Assembly (NCBI GenBank): GCA_937957915.1 | Contig: CALGNZ010000040.1 | Coordinates: 54,824-118,823 of the forward strand | Length of the DNA: 64,000 nucleotides | Origin: an uncultured Granulosicoccaceae bacterium | GTDB taxonomy: Bacteria; Pseudomonadota; Gammaproteobacteria; Granulosicoccales; Granulosicoccaceae | Reading direction: 5' to 3' | In this document: one piece after another, positions 9,467 through 18,393 of the stretch | How the letters are laid out: each line of letters starts with the position of its first letter | Position numbering within the stretch: position 1 is the stretch's first letter | The notes under the pieces: generated by a model | Told to the model about the DNA's origin: nothing | Seen by the model: only the letters and a program-made list of their open reading frames with translations | Database searches by the model: none | Program-made: the position numbers and the translations under genes

Positions 9467-10846
9467 ATGGAGCCAACCGTACATTACGCACATCGACGTT
9501 TTTACCGCAATACCGTTGAGGCGATTGAGAAAGAGACCCAACCGCACCCAGACTTATGTTTTATTTTCGTGCAGCACGCATTCCTCCCCAGCCTGGAATT
9601 TTTCAGTGCGGTCGATAACCGGGTAGCGGCAATAATTCCGAAGGGCAGCTCTGCTAAAAGCAACCCACAGGTAGTCAAGCAGCTAAAAGAAAGGTTCGGC
9701 AGCAGAGTTCACGACACTGTTAATCGCACTACACTCGCTGACCCGGCCTTCACGCTCGAGTGGTTGCGACGAGTAACCGACGATAGGCCTTTTGCGATTC
9801 TGGAGTACGGTGGCTACTTCGCACCCACCGCCGCCATGATCTCACAGGACTCAAGCCTTGGCGCAAATCTTGTCGGCTTCGTTGAAGGCACGGAGAACGG
9901 TATTAAAGGCTCGGACGACGGTCAGACAAAAGGCTACCGCGACGTTGTCGACGGCATCGCACACCCGGTTATCTCTAAATCACGATCACGCATTAAGAAC
10001 ATCATGGACATTGAGATTGGTCCGGCCATAGTCTATGCCACTGACACCATATTCCGTCGCAACCTCGGCTGTAGCCTTAAGCACTGGAGCAACAGTATTG
10101 GTGTTATCGGCCTCGGATCAATTGGCAAAGGTGTGCTAGGTACCCTGGTCAAAGACAATCGCGTGCCAATGGTTTTTGATACAAATTTATCAGTAATGGC
10201 CGAACTGGCCACAAGGCACAACAGGGTTGTATCTCAACAAGCCATTCTGCAAAGCTCGGATGTGCTGTTTCTGAATACCGGCAGTTGTTTCCTGTCGAAC
10301 TCACCACATCTGCTCGACCGCCTCAAAGACTACGCGCTGCTGGTATTGTGCACATCAGGTGATGTTGAGGCAGGCTTGCCTCAGCTCATTCAAAATGGCG
10401 ATCTAAAACACATAGACTCCGAATCAAATTCAGAAATTGCGGTTTTCGCGACCCGCAGGGGAAAGAAAATTCGCATATTGCTCGCGTCCGATGGCATCGG
10501 ACAAGCGCCCAATATGTCAATGCAGGATGGATCATCCTCGCCGGCTAACCTGATGTCAGACATGGAGTTCTATGCCATGGGTAGTTACCTGTCCAGCAAC
10601 AATACGCAATTAAATGCCGCGTCGATCCATGAATCACCGGGCTACCTTGAGGACATCATCATACGCGAGTGGCTGAGCGAATTTCACTCAGACTGTGTTT
10701 ACTCTGACAATGCAAGCCACCGTAGCCTGCTCGAGGCAAGTGCTGCCGCAGATTCTGGCTATCCGTATCAGAGTTCCTCCGGATCAGTTTCAATACCTTG
10801 CAGTGTTACGGGAAAGAGCAATAAGTCAGAACATGAAGTTGTTTGA
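9467..10846 (+). CDS. Adenosylhomocysteinase-like NAD-binding protein of unknown function
   Basis: 459 residues with a ggagaagtagca ribosome binding site. A Rossmann nucleotide-binding loop IGVIGLGSIGKG lies at residues 211-222, preceded by GFVEGTENGIKG and followed by QSSDVLFLNTGS. This order and spacing recall the NAD domain of S-adenosylhomocysteine hydrolase (AGYGDVGKG ... TGN). The N-terminal part shows only weak likeness to the catalytic domain, and the classical AHCY motifs are not intact. It may act on a nucleoside or homocysteine-like compound, or be a regulator. No partner genes adjoin it. Function is not known. Confidence 0.55.
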   Translation: MEPTVHYAHRRFYRNTVEAIEKETQPHPDLCFIFVQHAFLPSLEFFSAVDNRVAAIIPKGSSAKSNPQVVKQLKERFGSRVHDTVNRTTLADPAFTLEWLRRVTDDRPFAILEYGGYFAPTAAMISQDSSLGANLVGFVEGTENGIKGSDDGQTKGYRDVVDGIAHPVISKSRSRIKNIMDIEIGPAIVYATDTIFRRNLGCSLKHWSNSIGVIGLGSIGKGVLGTLVKDNRVPMVFDTNLSVMAELATRHNRVVSQQAILQSSDVLFLNTGSCFLSNSPHLLDRLKDYALLVLCTSGDVEAGLPQLIQNGDLKHIDSESNSEIAVFATRRGKKIRILLASDGIGQAPNMSMQDGSSSPANLMSDMEFYAMGSYLSSNNTQLNAASIHESPGYLEDIIIREWLSEFHSDCVYSDNASHRSLLEASAAADSGYPYQSSSGSVSIPCSVTGKSNKSEHEVV

Positions 10847-10907
10847 ATCCAGCACCGCCGCAAACACCAGTCTGGCGCTCCCGAACCACGCCGGGTGCAT
10901 CGGCAGA

Positions 10908-11921
10908 TCAATAACCGTGCAGAACTTGTAAGGCCTTTGCGAATATAGCCGGATCCACATTGCCGCCGGACACAACGCAAATCGTTGTATCGTGTTGAAG
11001 ACGATCAGCGGAAAACAATGCTGCAGCTAAAGCAACCGCACCACCGGGCTCCGCAACAATTTTATAGCGCAGCATGGCAACTGCCATGGCCTTTAATGCC
11101 TGCTCATCAGTAACAGTGATACCGGAAGCACAGAGCCGCTTTAAAATAGGAAAAGTGAGCTCCCCGGGAGACGGGGTCACGATAGCGTCACAGATCGAGT
11201 CGGGTGTCTGTTCATTGTGTTCACGCTGCCCCGAGTCCAGCGAACGGCATACATCGTCGCCGGCCTCCGGCTCAACCGGCCTCACCTTAAACCCTGCTGC
11301 CATGTTTTCCAGAGCCAACGCGATTCCTGACGTTAAGCCGCCACCGCCGCAACAAACAAGAACATCAGCTTGTCGAACGCCGAGGGCATGTGCCTGCCGG
11401 GCAATCTCTAACCCGCAGGTACCCTGCCCGGCGATAACAGATGGATGATCATAAGGCCGTATAAGAGACAGATTTCTTTGTTCCGCCAGGTCATTTCCCA
11501 ACTGCTCACGACTCTCACCCCCTTGCCTGTCGTACAACACGACCTCTGCGCCATAAGCGCGGGTATTTTCCAGTTTTAGCTTTGGCGCGTCCGACGGCAT
11601 AATTATCACAGCAGGAACCTGAAGCTTGCTTGCGGAGTAAGCAACCGCCTGGGCGTGATTTCCCGATGAGTACGCAATTACCCCCAGCGACCTGGCATTA
11701 TCGTCAAGCCGGGTTAATGCAGACCATGCCCCCCGAAACTTGAAGGCACCAGTCACCTGCAGAGATTCTGCCTTTACAAGAATACGTCGGCCAGCCAGCT
11801 CATTGACAAGCTGGTTTTCGAGCAAGGGAGTTTCAACACTGTGCCCCTGCAAACGCTGTGCGGCTGCCAGGATGTCTTCATAATTAACTGCTTCAGATTG
11901 ATGGCCGACCATAAATTGCAT
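10908..11921 (-). CDS. Pyridoxal-phosphate threonine/serine dehydratase
   Basis: 337 residues, the short catabolic form without a C-terminal ACT domain. The PLP lysine is K61 in TGAFKFRGA, the substrate-binding loop is SSGNHAQAVA, and the phosphate-binding tetraglycine loop is CCGGGGLTSG. EPEAGDDVCRSL and CVVSGGNVD complete the fold-type II pattern. It would deaminate threonine (or serine) to 2-oxobutyrate (pyruvate) and ammonia. A serine racemase activity cannot be excluded from sequence. It converges with the adenosylhomocysteinase-like gene. Confidence 0.9.
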   Translation of the reverse strand: MQFMVGHQSEAVNYEDILAAAQRLQGHSVETPLLENQLVNELAGRRILVKAESLQVTGAFKFRGAWSALTRLDDNARSLGVIAYSSGNHAQAVAYSASKLQVPAVIIMPSDAPKLKLENTRAYGAEVVLYDRQGGESREQLGNDLAEQRNLSLIRPYDHPSVIAGQGTCGLEIARQAHALGVRQADVLVCCGGGGLTSGIALALENMAAGFKVRPVEPEAGDDVCRSLDSGQREHNEQTPDSICDAIVTPSPGELTFPILKRLCASGITVTDEQALKAMAVAMLRYKIVAEPGGAVALAAALFSADRLQHDTTICVVSGGNVDPAIFAKALQVLHGY

Positions 11922-12116
11922 TTTCGATTGGAAGAAACTGCACTGTAACTGCCCGACACCGCTCGGGCAATTTTATCGGCACTGGTCAAGTCCTTTTTAT
12001 AACTGATTGCAACTGCGGACGCCTGGGCTCAACTATTATCCTCGCCACTTCAATAGCGTAGTCGAAACCTTTGCTAACGACCGCGTGAAATAAGAAACCC
12101 GTTGCTATCAAAAACC

Positions 12117-12902
12117 TCAACGACCGGCGACTGAGAGAATCTGTTTTTGAACTGCTGCTACTTTTCGAACCCATGGATTGTAACGCTTGACAGAAGGCGG
12201 AAACTGCCTGACAGCATCCATTGCCTGGTCGATCGTCGCATACTCACCTACCGATACTCCGTACATCGTTTCTTTATTAGCCGTCACCTTGAAAGGATAA
12301 ATTGAAATCTTATCGTCCTCCAATTCACTGGAAAAATCCAGTAGCTTGTCGAGATTGTCAGACGCGGCCAGTTGAATGACAAAGTGCTGTCCGGGTCGAG
12401 CCAGAATCCATTCGTGATCAAAGATTGAAGCAGTCTCACCCTCGACAACGCCTTCTTTTAACTTCGCAGTAACTACCGTTCGAATTACCTTTTCGGAAAC
12501 CGGTAACCCTTGTTCGTCAGCTGATACCGGATAACCCGTCAGCGTATCAGGCTCTGCCGTATCCGAATTTGATGAAGATTGGGGGGGCGTCTGCAGATGT
12601 AGAGGATCAGCTTGTGCGATCTGCCTCGCAGGTCCGACCGGCGATTCAACCGGCGCGCCAGCCACCGAATGCAGGATCTCGACTGTGGTATCCTGATTTT
12701 CGGCTGCAAGAAAAGCGCTATCATCACGACCAGACACCTTCATTACAAGCGCAATCAGACTCAACAATACAACGCCAACAAGTGCAATTTCCCCCAAAAA
12801 CTTGAGCAATCCAATCATAAAAAACGAAACAGGATAGGTGTGTTCGTTGTGCGCCCTGAAGCGTCGGTAGCGATGAGTCAATCCACTGTCAAAAAGCGCC
12901 AT
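12117..12902 (-). CDS. Membrane-anchored SPOR-domain protein (DamX-like)
   Basis: 261 residues: a short cytoplasmic N-terminus, one membrane helix (about 27-52), a polar P/S/Q/D-rich linker and a C-terminal domain from ~170. That domain begins HFVIQLAASDNLDKLLDFSSEL and ends NPWVRKVAAVQKQI. The FVIQLAAS opening, the YGVSVGEYATIDQAMDAV middle and the NPW-R-x-x-x-VQ ending match SPOR domains such as that of DamX, which bind denuded glycan strands at the division septum. A role in cell division is therefore inferred. Confidence 0.72.
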   Translation of the reverse strand: MALFDSGLTHRYRRFRAHNEHTYPVSFFMIGLLKFLGEIALVGVVLLSLIALVMKVSGRDDSAFLAAENQDTTVEILHSVAGAPVESPVGPARQIAQADPLHLQTPPQSSSNSDTAEPDTLTGYPVSADEQGLPVSEKVIRTVVTAKLKEGVVEGETASIFDHEWILARPGQHFVIQLAASDNLDKLLDFSSELEDDKISIYPFKVTANKETMYGVSVGEYATIDQAMDAVRQFPPSVKRYNPWVRKVAAVQKQILSVAGR

Positions 12903-13492
12903 GGTGAAAACGTCTCAATGTATGCAATATCCCATCGTCCCACAATGTCGAAAATCAGTCCGATAAGCCACTGGCAGTCACCACAATTTTTACATTTAAC
13001 GGTCTGATTTTGAGACCAGTGTCGCTTGTATCGATAGTAGAAAATGCATTGGAAAGATCTTCGTTGTAGGAAACTGCCGACTGGTTAAGGCTATTTAGCG
13101 ATCTGGATGCATCGAACGGCACAGGCCAACCGATCAGGCCACCCTGTTAATCTCAACGGACAGATCGTGCGCATACGAGACAGGCACCCGGGAAACCAAC
13201 CCACCATGCCGGATCGCAATCAATACGGGATAACAAGCGTTACCCTATTGAAATAGCAAAACACCGGGTGGTTGCCCAACAGACCATTTGCATCATCAAT
13301 AAGTCGTCACAGTGTGTTCTGATCGATAATTTTCGTGAGGGCTCCACCATGAAATAACACACCGTCGATAACGAGAGATACAGAACGGGTGATGTCGCAA
13401 CTTTCGCATCTCGTTCGAGTCGAAGCCGGCACAGCCGGAACGGAAAATCAGCATCGCTGCCACCTTGCTCTTCGGTAAATCTGGATCAAACT
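12903..13492. other. Intergenic region between divergent genes
   Basis: 590 bases between the divergent SPOR gene and the second ECF sigma gene. It should contain both promoters, but no clear -10/-35 pair, repeat, riboswitch or small gene was recognised. Confidence 0.4.
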
Positions 13493-14068
13493 ATGTTTCA
13501 CCGCACTTCAAAACAGACTGACACGGAAACACTCAATGCCTGTTATCGCTACGCGCTGGCTCTGTCAGGAAATCAGCAGGACGCTGAGGATCTGGTGCAG
13601 GAGGGATGGCTTAAATTGTCCGGCCGTTTTGGCTATAAGCCAGATCGACCTCTGTTGTTCAGAACTGTCCGAAACCTGTTTATTGACCAAACCAGACGAC
13701 AACGTCGAGTTGAAGACTACCGCTCTCGATATGCTGACAACAACCCTGAATCCGAGCCCTGTCAGGGGTCAGCTACCGCCGAGTTCCGAAACATGGAACA
13801 GCCCCTTCAAAACTTGCGCAACATAGAAAGAGAGACACTTTTTCTATCTGTAGTGGAAGGTTATACGGCCAGCGAAATCGCAAAGCTAACGGGCATGACA
13901 CGCGGCAGCGTACTCAGCATGCTGCACAGAACGAGAAAAAAATTACAAGCAGCCATCGACGACGGAGACAAACGCAGCGCTGATGACAGCGACATAGACC
14001 CCGATGGGGATAAACGTTCTGCCTCGAAAGCTGTTGTGTTGCCTCTGCGACGGGAGAAACAAAAATGA
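13493..14068 (+). CDS. ECF-type RNA polymerase sigma factor
   Basis: 191 residues. Region 2 (YRYALALSGNQQDAEDLVQEGWLKLSG, then PLLFRTVRNLFIDQTRRQRR) and region 4 (ERETLFLSVVEGYTASEIAKLTGMTRGSVLSMLHRTRKKLQ, a clear helix-turn-helix) are both present. A charged D/K/R/S-rich tail of ~40 residues follows region 4. Its stop overlaps the next gene by four bases (ATGA), so the two are probably translationally coupled. It is unrelated in detail to the other ECF factor of this window at 6753. Confidence 0.9.
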   Translation: MFHRTSKQTDTETLNACYRYALALSGNQQDAEDLVQEGWLKLSGRFGYKPDRPLLFRTVRNLFIDQTRRQRRVEDYRSRYADNNPESEPCQGSATAEFRNMEQPLQNLRNIERETLFLSVVEGYTASEIAKLTGMTRGSVLSMLHRTRKKLQAAIDDGDKRSADDSDIDPDGDKRSASKAVVLPLRREKQK

Positions 14069-14652
14069 AAGACCTCGACGAACAGGTGTACCAGTATTAC
14101 TGGGACAAATCGATGAAGAATGAGTCTATCGAGGCACTCCTGGAGACAGAGCAAAAACACTCGCGAAACTGGTTGCCGATATCTGCCGCGCTGGTCGCTG
14201 GTGTTGCACTGTTTGCCGCGGTGCTCTGGCAGCAGCAACTCGTTCAGCTCGACTTGCGCGACCTGACTATCCGGGAGGCTGCGATGAATCATACATCGAA
14301 GTTTCAACTCGATGTCGAGACAAGCGAACTGGAGTTGCTCACAGCAAAAATGGAAAAGCTGGATTTTCAAATTACTCTGCCCGCACAGTTAGAGAGCAGA
14401 TTATCTCTGATCGGCGGGCGCTACTGCACCATTAACGGGCAACTCGCAGCCCATCTCAAGTTTGAAGATCGCAAACTCGGCAGTGAGTTAAGTTTGTTTA
14501 TGACACCCGCGACCACGACGTTAAGCTCGCTGCATGGCCAAAAAGCTCGAATTGCGGACCTCGCAGTCTCAGTGTCGCTTGCCAGGGAAAACGGAATGTT
14601 CTATGCGCTGGCCAGTGCAGACCACCATTTGGCACCAATAGATGAGTATTGA
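14065..14652 (+). CDS. Single-span membrane protein, probable anti-sigma factor
   Basis: 195 residues: a ~50-residue charged cytoplasmic part, one membrane helix (about 52-70, [19 protein letters not shown]) and a ~120-residue periplasmic domain. The order sigma factor then single-pass membrane protein, with an ATGA overlap, is the usual ECF/anti-sigma arrangement. The periplasmic domain ([31 protein letters not shown]) matches no family I recognise. It overlaps the following thioredoxin-fold gene by 11 bases. Anti-sigma function is inferred from context only. Confidence 0.6.
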   Translation: MKDLDEQVYQYYWDKSMKNESIEALLETEQKHSRNWLPISAALVAGVALFAAVLWQQQLVQLDLRDLTIREAAMNHTSKFQLDVETSELELLTAKMEKLDFQITLPAQLESRLSLIGGRYCTINGQLAAHLKFEDRKLGSELSLFMTPATTTLSSLHGQKARIADLAVSVSLARENGMFYALASADHHLAPIDEY

Positions 14653-17155
14653 ATTGAAACTGCATACAAATAGCGAGCGGTGTCCATCGCACAGCCACAC
14701 AAACAGAATCGCCAGAATTACCCTGATAATGCTTACCGCATTGAGTGCATGGGCCTTCAGCAATCTGGTTGTCGCTAATAGTTCACCCGTGACACCGGTC
14801 GCTGAGTCACCCGAGTTGCTACAGAATTTGAATAAAGCACTTGAATCGCTGGGTCCGGATTATGAACCACGCACCGAACACTTCAACAGCAATAAGCAGC
14901 CAACCTATATCAACAGACTGATTTTGGAACGATCACCCTATCTGCTGCAACACGCACACAACCCGGTCAATTGGTTTCCATGGGGAGAAGAGGCTTTTAA
15001 GCGCGCGAAAGAAACTAACAAACCAATATTCCTGTCCGTCGGCTATGCAACCTGCCACTGGTGTCACGTGATGGAAAAGCAGAGCTTTGAGAACGAAGAA
15101 GTAGCACGTTATATGAACGAATACTTTGTCACAGTAAAGGTCGACAGAGAACAAAGACCCGACGTGGATTCGACCTTTATGACCACCGTGCAGATGCTTA
15201 CCGGCTCAGGTGGCTGGCCAATGTCTGTGTTTCTGACACCGGATGCAAAACCCTTTTTCGGCGGCACCTACTACCCGCCTGAGCAGTTCGTTGATCTGCT
15301 TAAACGTGTGGATCAGGTGTGGCTGACAAATCAGAGTGATCTGGAGACAGAGGCCGAAAAGATATCGACCGCACTGGCGTCATTGAACGCCAATCAGGGC
15401 ACCGCCAGCGAGGTGGGTCAGCAGGTCATTGACGATGGAATTGCGCGCCTGCTTGAAAACTTCGACAGCTTCGAAGGGGGCTTCGGCGGCGCACCCAAGT
15501 TCCCCAGAGCACCTATGTTGTTCTTGCTGCTAAGCGAAGCTCAACGCTCAGGTGATGCGTCTGTTGTAGAGGCACTCGACTTCACTCTGCAAAGCATAGC
15601 GGCCGGAGGTATTCACGATCAGATCGGGGGTGGCTTCCACCGCTATGCGGTTGATAACTCCTGGCTGGTTCCGCACTTTGAAAAAATGCTATACAACCAG
15701 GCGCTGATGGCACGGCTCTACACACAAACCTGGCTACTGACCGGTAAACAAGAGCACGCGCGAACAGCTACCCGCACGCTCGATTACCTGCTGCGCGACA
15801 TGCGCTCTGAAGAAGGCGGTTTTTACTCTGCTACCGATGCAGATTCCGATGGCGGTGAAGGCCTGTATTTTATCTGGGACGCCGCAGAAATCGAAGAAAT
15901 ACTGGGTGAGGACGCTGAGTTTGCAACGCGTGTTTGGAATATCACCGAGGAAGGCAATTTCGAAGACAGCAATATCCTGCACCTGACCGACTCTCACCAG
16001 ACGATTGCCGAAGCGCTAAATCTGACATCAATTGAATACAGCCAGAAGCTGGACAAAGTCGGAGACATACTGCTGGAACACCGAAAGACAAGAGTGCCAC
16101 CACTGCGCGACGAAAAGATACTGACAGGCTGGAACGGCCTGGTGATAACGGCACTCGCAGAGGCTGGCTTACATCTCAACCGGCCAGACTACACAGAAGC
16201 CGCTGCAAAGGCCGCAAACTTTCTACTAACCAACAATCGTCAACATATCGAAGGTAAGGATCTTCCCCGTCTTTATCGGTCCTATTTCCTCGACTCGGCG
16301 ACAATTGACGGCAACCACACCGACTATGCTTTTTTGGCAGAAGGGCTGATAGCACTGTATGACGCGACGCAGGATAAAAAGTGGCTGACGCACGCTCAGG
16401 ATCTGGTTGAGGTGATGGATGAAGACTTCAAGGATACCGCAAACGGCGGATACTTTATGGGGCGCCTGGATACCGGTGGCGTTGCCTTGCCTACACGACC
16501 CAAGGAACTGTACGACAATTCTATTCCGTCAGGTAACTCATCTACCTTACGAGTACTGGTACAGCTCTGGCACAGAACCGGAGATTTTAAATACCAAACT
16601 GCAGCAAACGAGTTAATTGCCGCTTTCTCGCCGACGCTAACGCAGATGCCAAATGAAATGGGTTATATGGTTAAGAGCACCAGCGAGTTACTTGAAGGTG
16701 AAACCGGCGCCCTGCGCTATGCCGGATTTGGCAAAGTCAGAGCCAGCGCCTCGGTAGACACCGCCAACAAGCTAACTATTGCTATTGATATCGCACCAGG
16801 CTGGCACATCAACTCAGTCAGCCCGAAACAAAAATACCTGATTGGAACATCACTGACTGATAGCAACGGTGACCCGCTTAAGAATGTCCGCTACCCGGAC
16901 GAGAAGCTTACCAAACTTGCCTTTGAAGAATCGGTTTTGTCACTCTACGATGGCTCTATAGAAATTACCGCTGAACTGCCCCGCCGGAACCAATCGGTAT
17001 CAGAGCCGTCTAACCCTTCAGACGATGCAGTTACATCATCAACAGCGCTGTACCCGCTGCAACTGCAACTACAGACCTGTAGCGACGAGATTTGCCTGGC
17101 ACCGGAGACTCTGACCATCAGTGTGCCAACAACAGAGCCTGTCGCTGCAAAATGA
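14642..17155 (+). CDS. Secreted YyaL/SSP411-type thioredoxin-fold protein with DsbD-like C-terminal domain
   Basis: 837 residues with a signal-like hydrophobic segment at about 22-45. The DUF255 (spermatogenesis-associated protein 20 / YyaL) thioredoxin-like domain begins [20 protein letters not shown], has a CHWCH redox motif at 138-142, and continues [26 protein letters not shown] six-hairpin glycosidase-like helical domain follows. From ~690 ([29 protein letters not shown]) there is a DsbD N-terminal/DsbC-corrector-like immunoglobulin domain, not usual in YyaL. Such a fusion fits a periplasmic thiol role. It is the third gene of the ECF sigma operon. Confidence 0.82.
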   Translation: MSIELKLHTNSERCPSHSHTNRIARITLIMLTALSAWAFSNLVVANSSPVTPVAESPELLQNLNKALESLGPDYEPRTEHFNSNKQPTYINRLILERSPYLLQHAHNPVNWFPWGEEAFKRAKETNKPIFLSVGYATCHWCHVMEKQSFENEEVARYMNEYFVTVKVDREQRPDVDSTFMTTVQMLTGSGGWPMSVFLTPDAKPFFGGTYYPPEQFVDLLKRVDQVWLTNQSDLETEAEKISTALASLNANQGTASEVGQQVIDDGIARLLENFDSFEGGFGGAPKFPRAPMLFLLLSEAQRSGDASVVEALDFTLQSIAAGGIHDQIGGGFHRYAVDNSWLVPHFEKMLYNQALMARLYTQTWLLTGKQEHARTATRTLDYLLRDMRSEEGGFYSATDADSDGGEGLYFIWDAAEIEEILGEDAEFATRVWNITEEGNFEDSNILHLTDSHQTIAEALNLTSIEYSQKLDKVGDILLEHRKTRVPPLRDEKILTGWNGLVITALAEAGLHLNRPDYTEAAAKAANFLLTNNRQHIEGKDLPRLYRSYFLDSATIDGNHTDYAFLAEGLIALYDATQDKKWLTHAQDLVEVMDEDFKDTANGGYFMGRLDTGGVALPTRPKELYDNSIPSGNSSTLRVLVQLWHRTGDFKYQTAANELIAAFSPTLTQMPNEMGYMVKSTSELLEGETGALRYAGFGKVRASASVDTANKLTIAIDIAPGWHINSVSPKQKYLIGTSLTDSNGDPLKNVRYPDEKLTKLAFEESVLSLYDGSIEITAELPRRNQSVSEPSNPSDDAVTSSTALYPLQLQLQTCSDEICLAPETLTISVPTTEPVAAK

Positions 17156-17326
17156 TGATACATAACGTTATACACCACTGAGCAACCGATGGAACTTTGC
17201 AACCACGGCGCTACTAGCTGCCCGGGCACCGAATGGTTATGCCTAATCAGGCGTTCATAGCGAGTTGCAGGTCTGAGTGGCTGCAGAATTATGCACGTAT
17301 ACAGCAAACGCACAGAGACAAAGGCC

Positions 17327-17935
17327 ATGACCACAGTCACAAAATATATGTTGTCGCGAAGGCGGATGCTTGCACTTGGCGCGGCAACAATTCCGGCGCT
17401 GGCCGCTCTGCGCCCTGAAGTATCGGATGCCCAATCGCAACCTCGCTTTGGCATTGGCGGACAAGATGCCCCGGAACTGGATATCAACTACTGGATTGAT
17501 GGCGACGGCAAACCAGCAAACTTTTCAGTCAAAGCGTCTGCAGGAAAATGGGTATTTCTAAAATGCTTCCAAAACTGGTGTCCGGGCTGTCACTCCAGCG
17601 GGTTCCCTACGCTCAAAGCATTTGCAGACGAATTTCATGGGCACCCCAGCGTGGCCATTGCAGGCATCCAGACCGTATTCGAAGGGTTTAGCAACAATAC
17701 ACAGGACGACGTTCGTAAACTGCAGCTGCGATACGAATTACCCATTGTGATGGGCCATGACGCCGGCAATCCGAATGCCGACAACCTCGACCATCGCCCC
17801 GGCACCATGGTGAACTATCGTACCGGTGGCACTCCCTGGCTCATTCTGATTGATCCGACCGGCAAGGTCGTATTCAACGACTACCGGGTTAACCGCAGTA
17901 AATTAATTGAATTCATCCACGAGCAAATCGCCTGA
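17327..17935 (+). CDS. TAT-exported thioredoxin-fold protein (TlpA/peroxiredoxin-like)
   Basis: About 202 residues from the ATG at 17327, which follows an AAAGG site; an ATG at 17291 would add 12 residues. The N-terminus SRRRMLALGAATIPALAAL is a twin-arginine signal. The mature part has GKWVFLKCFQNWCPGCHSSGFPTLKAF with a CPGC redox centre, GGTPWLILIDPTGKVVFND with the cis-proline (TPW), and the AhpC/TSA-Redoxin layout. It is probably a periplasmic thiol-disulfide oxidoreductase. It lies 170 bases after the YyaL-type gene and may share its redox job. Confidence 0.82.
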   Translation: MTTVTKYMLSRRRMLALGAATIPALAALRPEVSDAQSQPRFGIGGQDAPELDINYWIDGDGKPANFSVKASAGKWVFLKCFQNWCPGCHSSGFPTLKAFADEFHGHPSVAIAGIQTVFEGFSNNTQDDVRKLQLRYELPIVMGHDAGNPNADNLDHRPGTMVNYRTGGTPWLILIDPTGKVVFNDYRVNRSKLIEFIHEQIA

Positions 17936-18393
17936 GCACGCCCTGAGCACGCCCTGAGCAGAATTAAAGACCGTGCATTGCGACCAGCAAACTTACAGGG
18001 TCTTACATCGCTGTGCCGGCGCCCGGCATTTGATCAGCTAACTGTTTTCCGGTAGACCACCACACGGGTCCTCTATTCGCGGTTCCCGGGGATCTGGATT
18101 CGTTCCCGGCTATCAAACCACAGCCGGCTCGCAACAGGGCCCAATCGAACTGTGTCCCTACTCACCTCGACTGTACATCGGCCCGTGGCAGATCGAACCG
18201 GCAGCAAGCACTCGTAGATACGCTGCAAGCCCAACAATCGTTTTCTGCTGGCAAAAAACAAGCTCAGCCTCGCAAATTTTCTCTCTTCTGTAACCCATCA
18301 CCACAGTTATGCGACTATAAACATATCTTTATATGTACATTTATTGCTAGAATTTCAATTCTACTTTCCTGAAAAGTTTACAGAATCACGGAA
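17936..18393. other. Intergenic region upstream of metH
   Basis: 458 bases without a credible gene. It begins with a small tandem repeat (17933-17960, unit CCTGAGCACG-like, about 2.5 copies) just past the stop codon. The last ~100 bases before metH are A/T-rich and contain the palindrome described at 18321-18336. No cobalamin or SAM riboswitch pattern was recognised. Confidence 0.5.
18321..18336. promoter_or_regulatory. Palindromic operator candidate upstream of metH
   Basis: A perfect inverted repeat ACATAT-CTTT-ATATGT lies 58 bases before the metH start in an A/T-rich stretch. Its size and symmetry suit a dimeric winged-helix repressor such as the ArsR-family regulators that control methionine/SAH-recycling genes in many proteobacteria. 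The regulator identity is a guess from symmetry and position. Confidence 0.4.
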
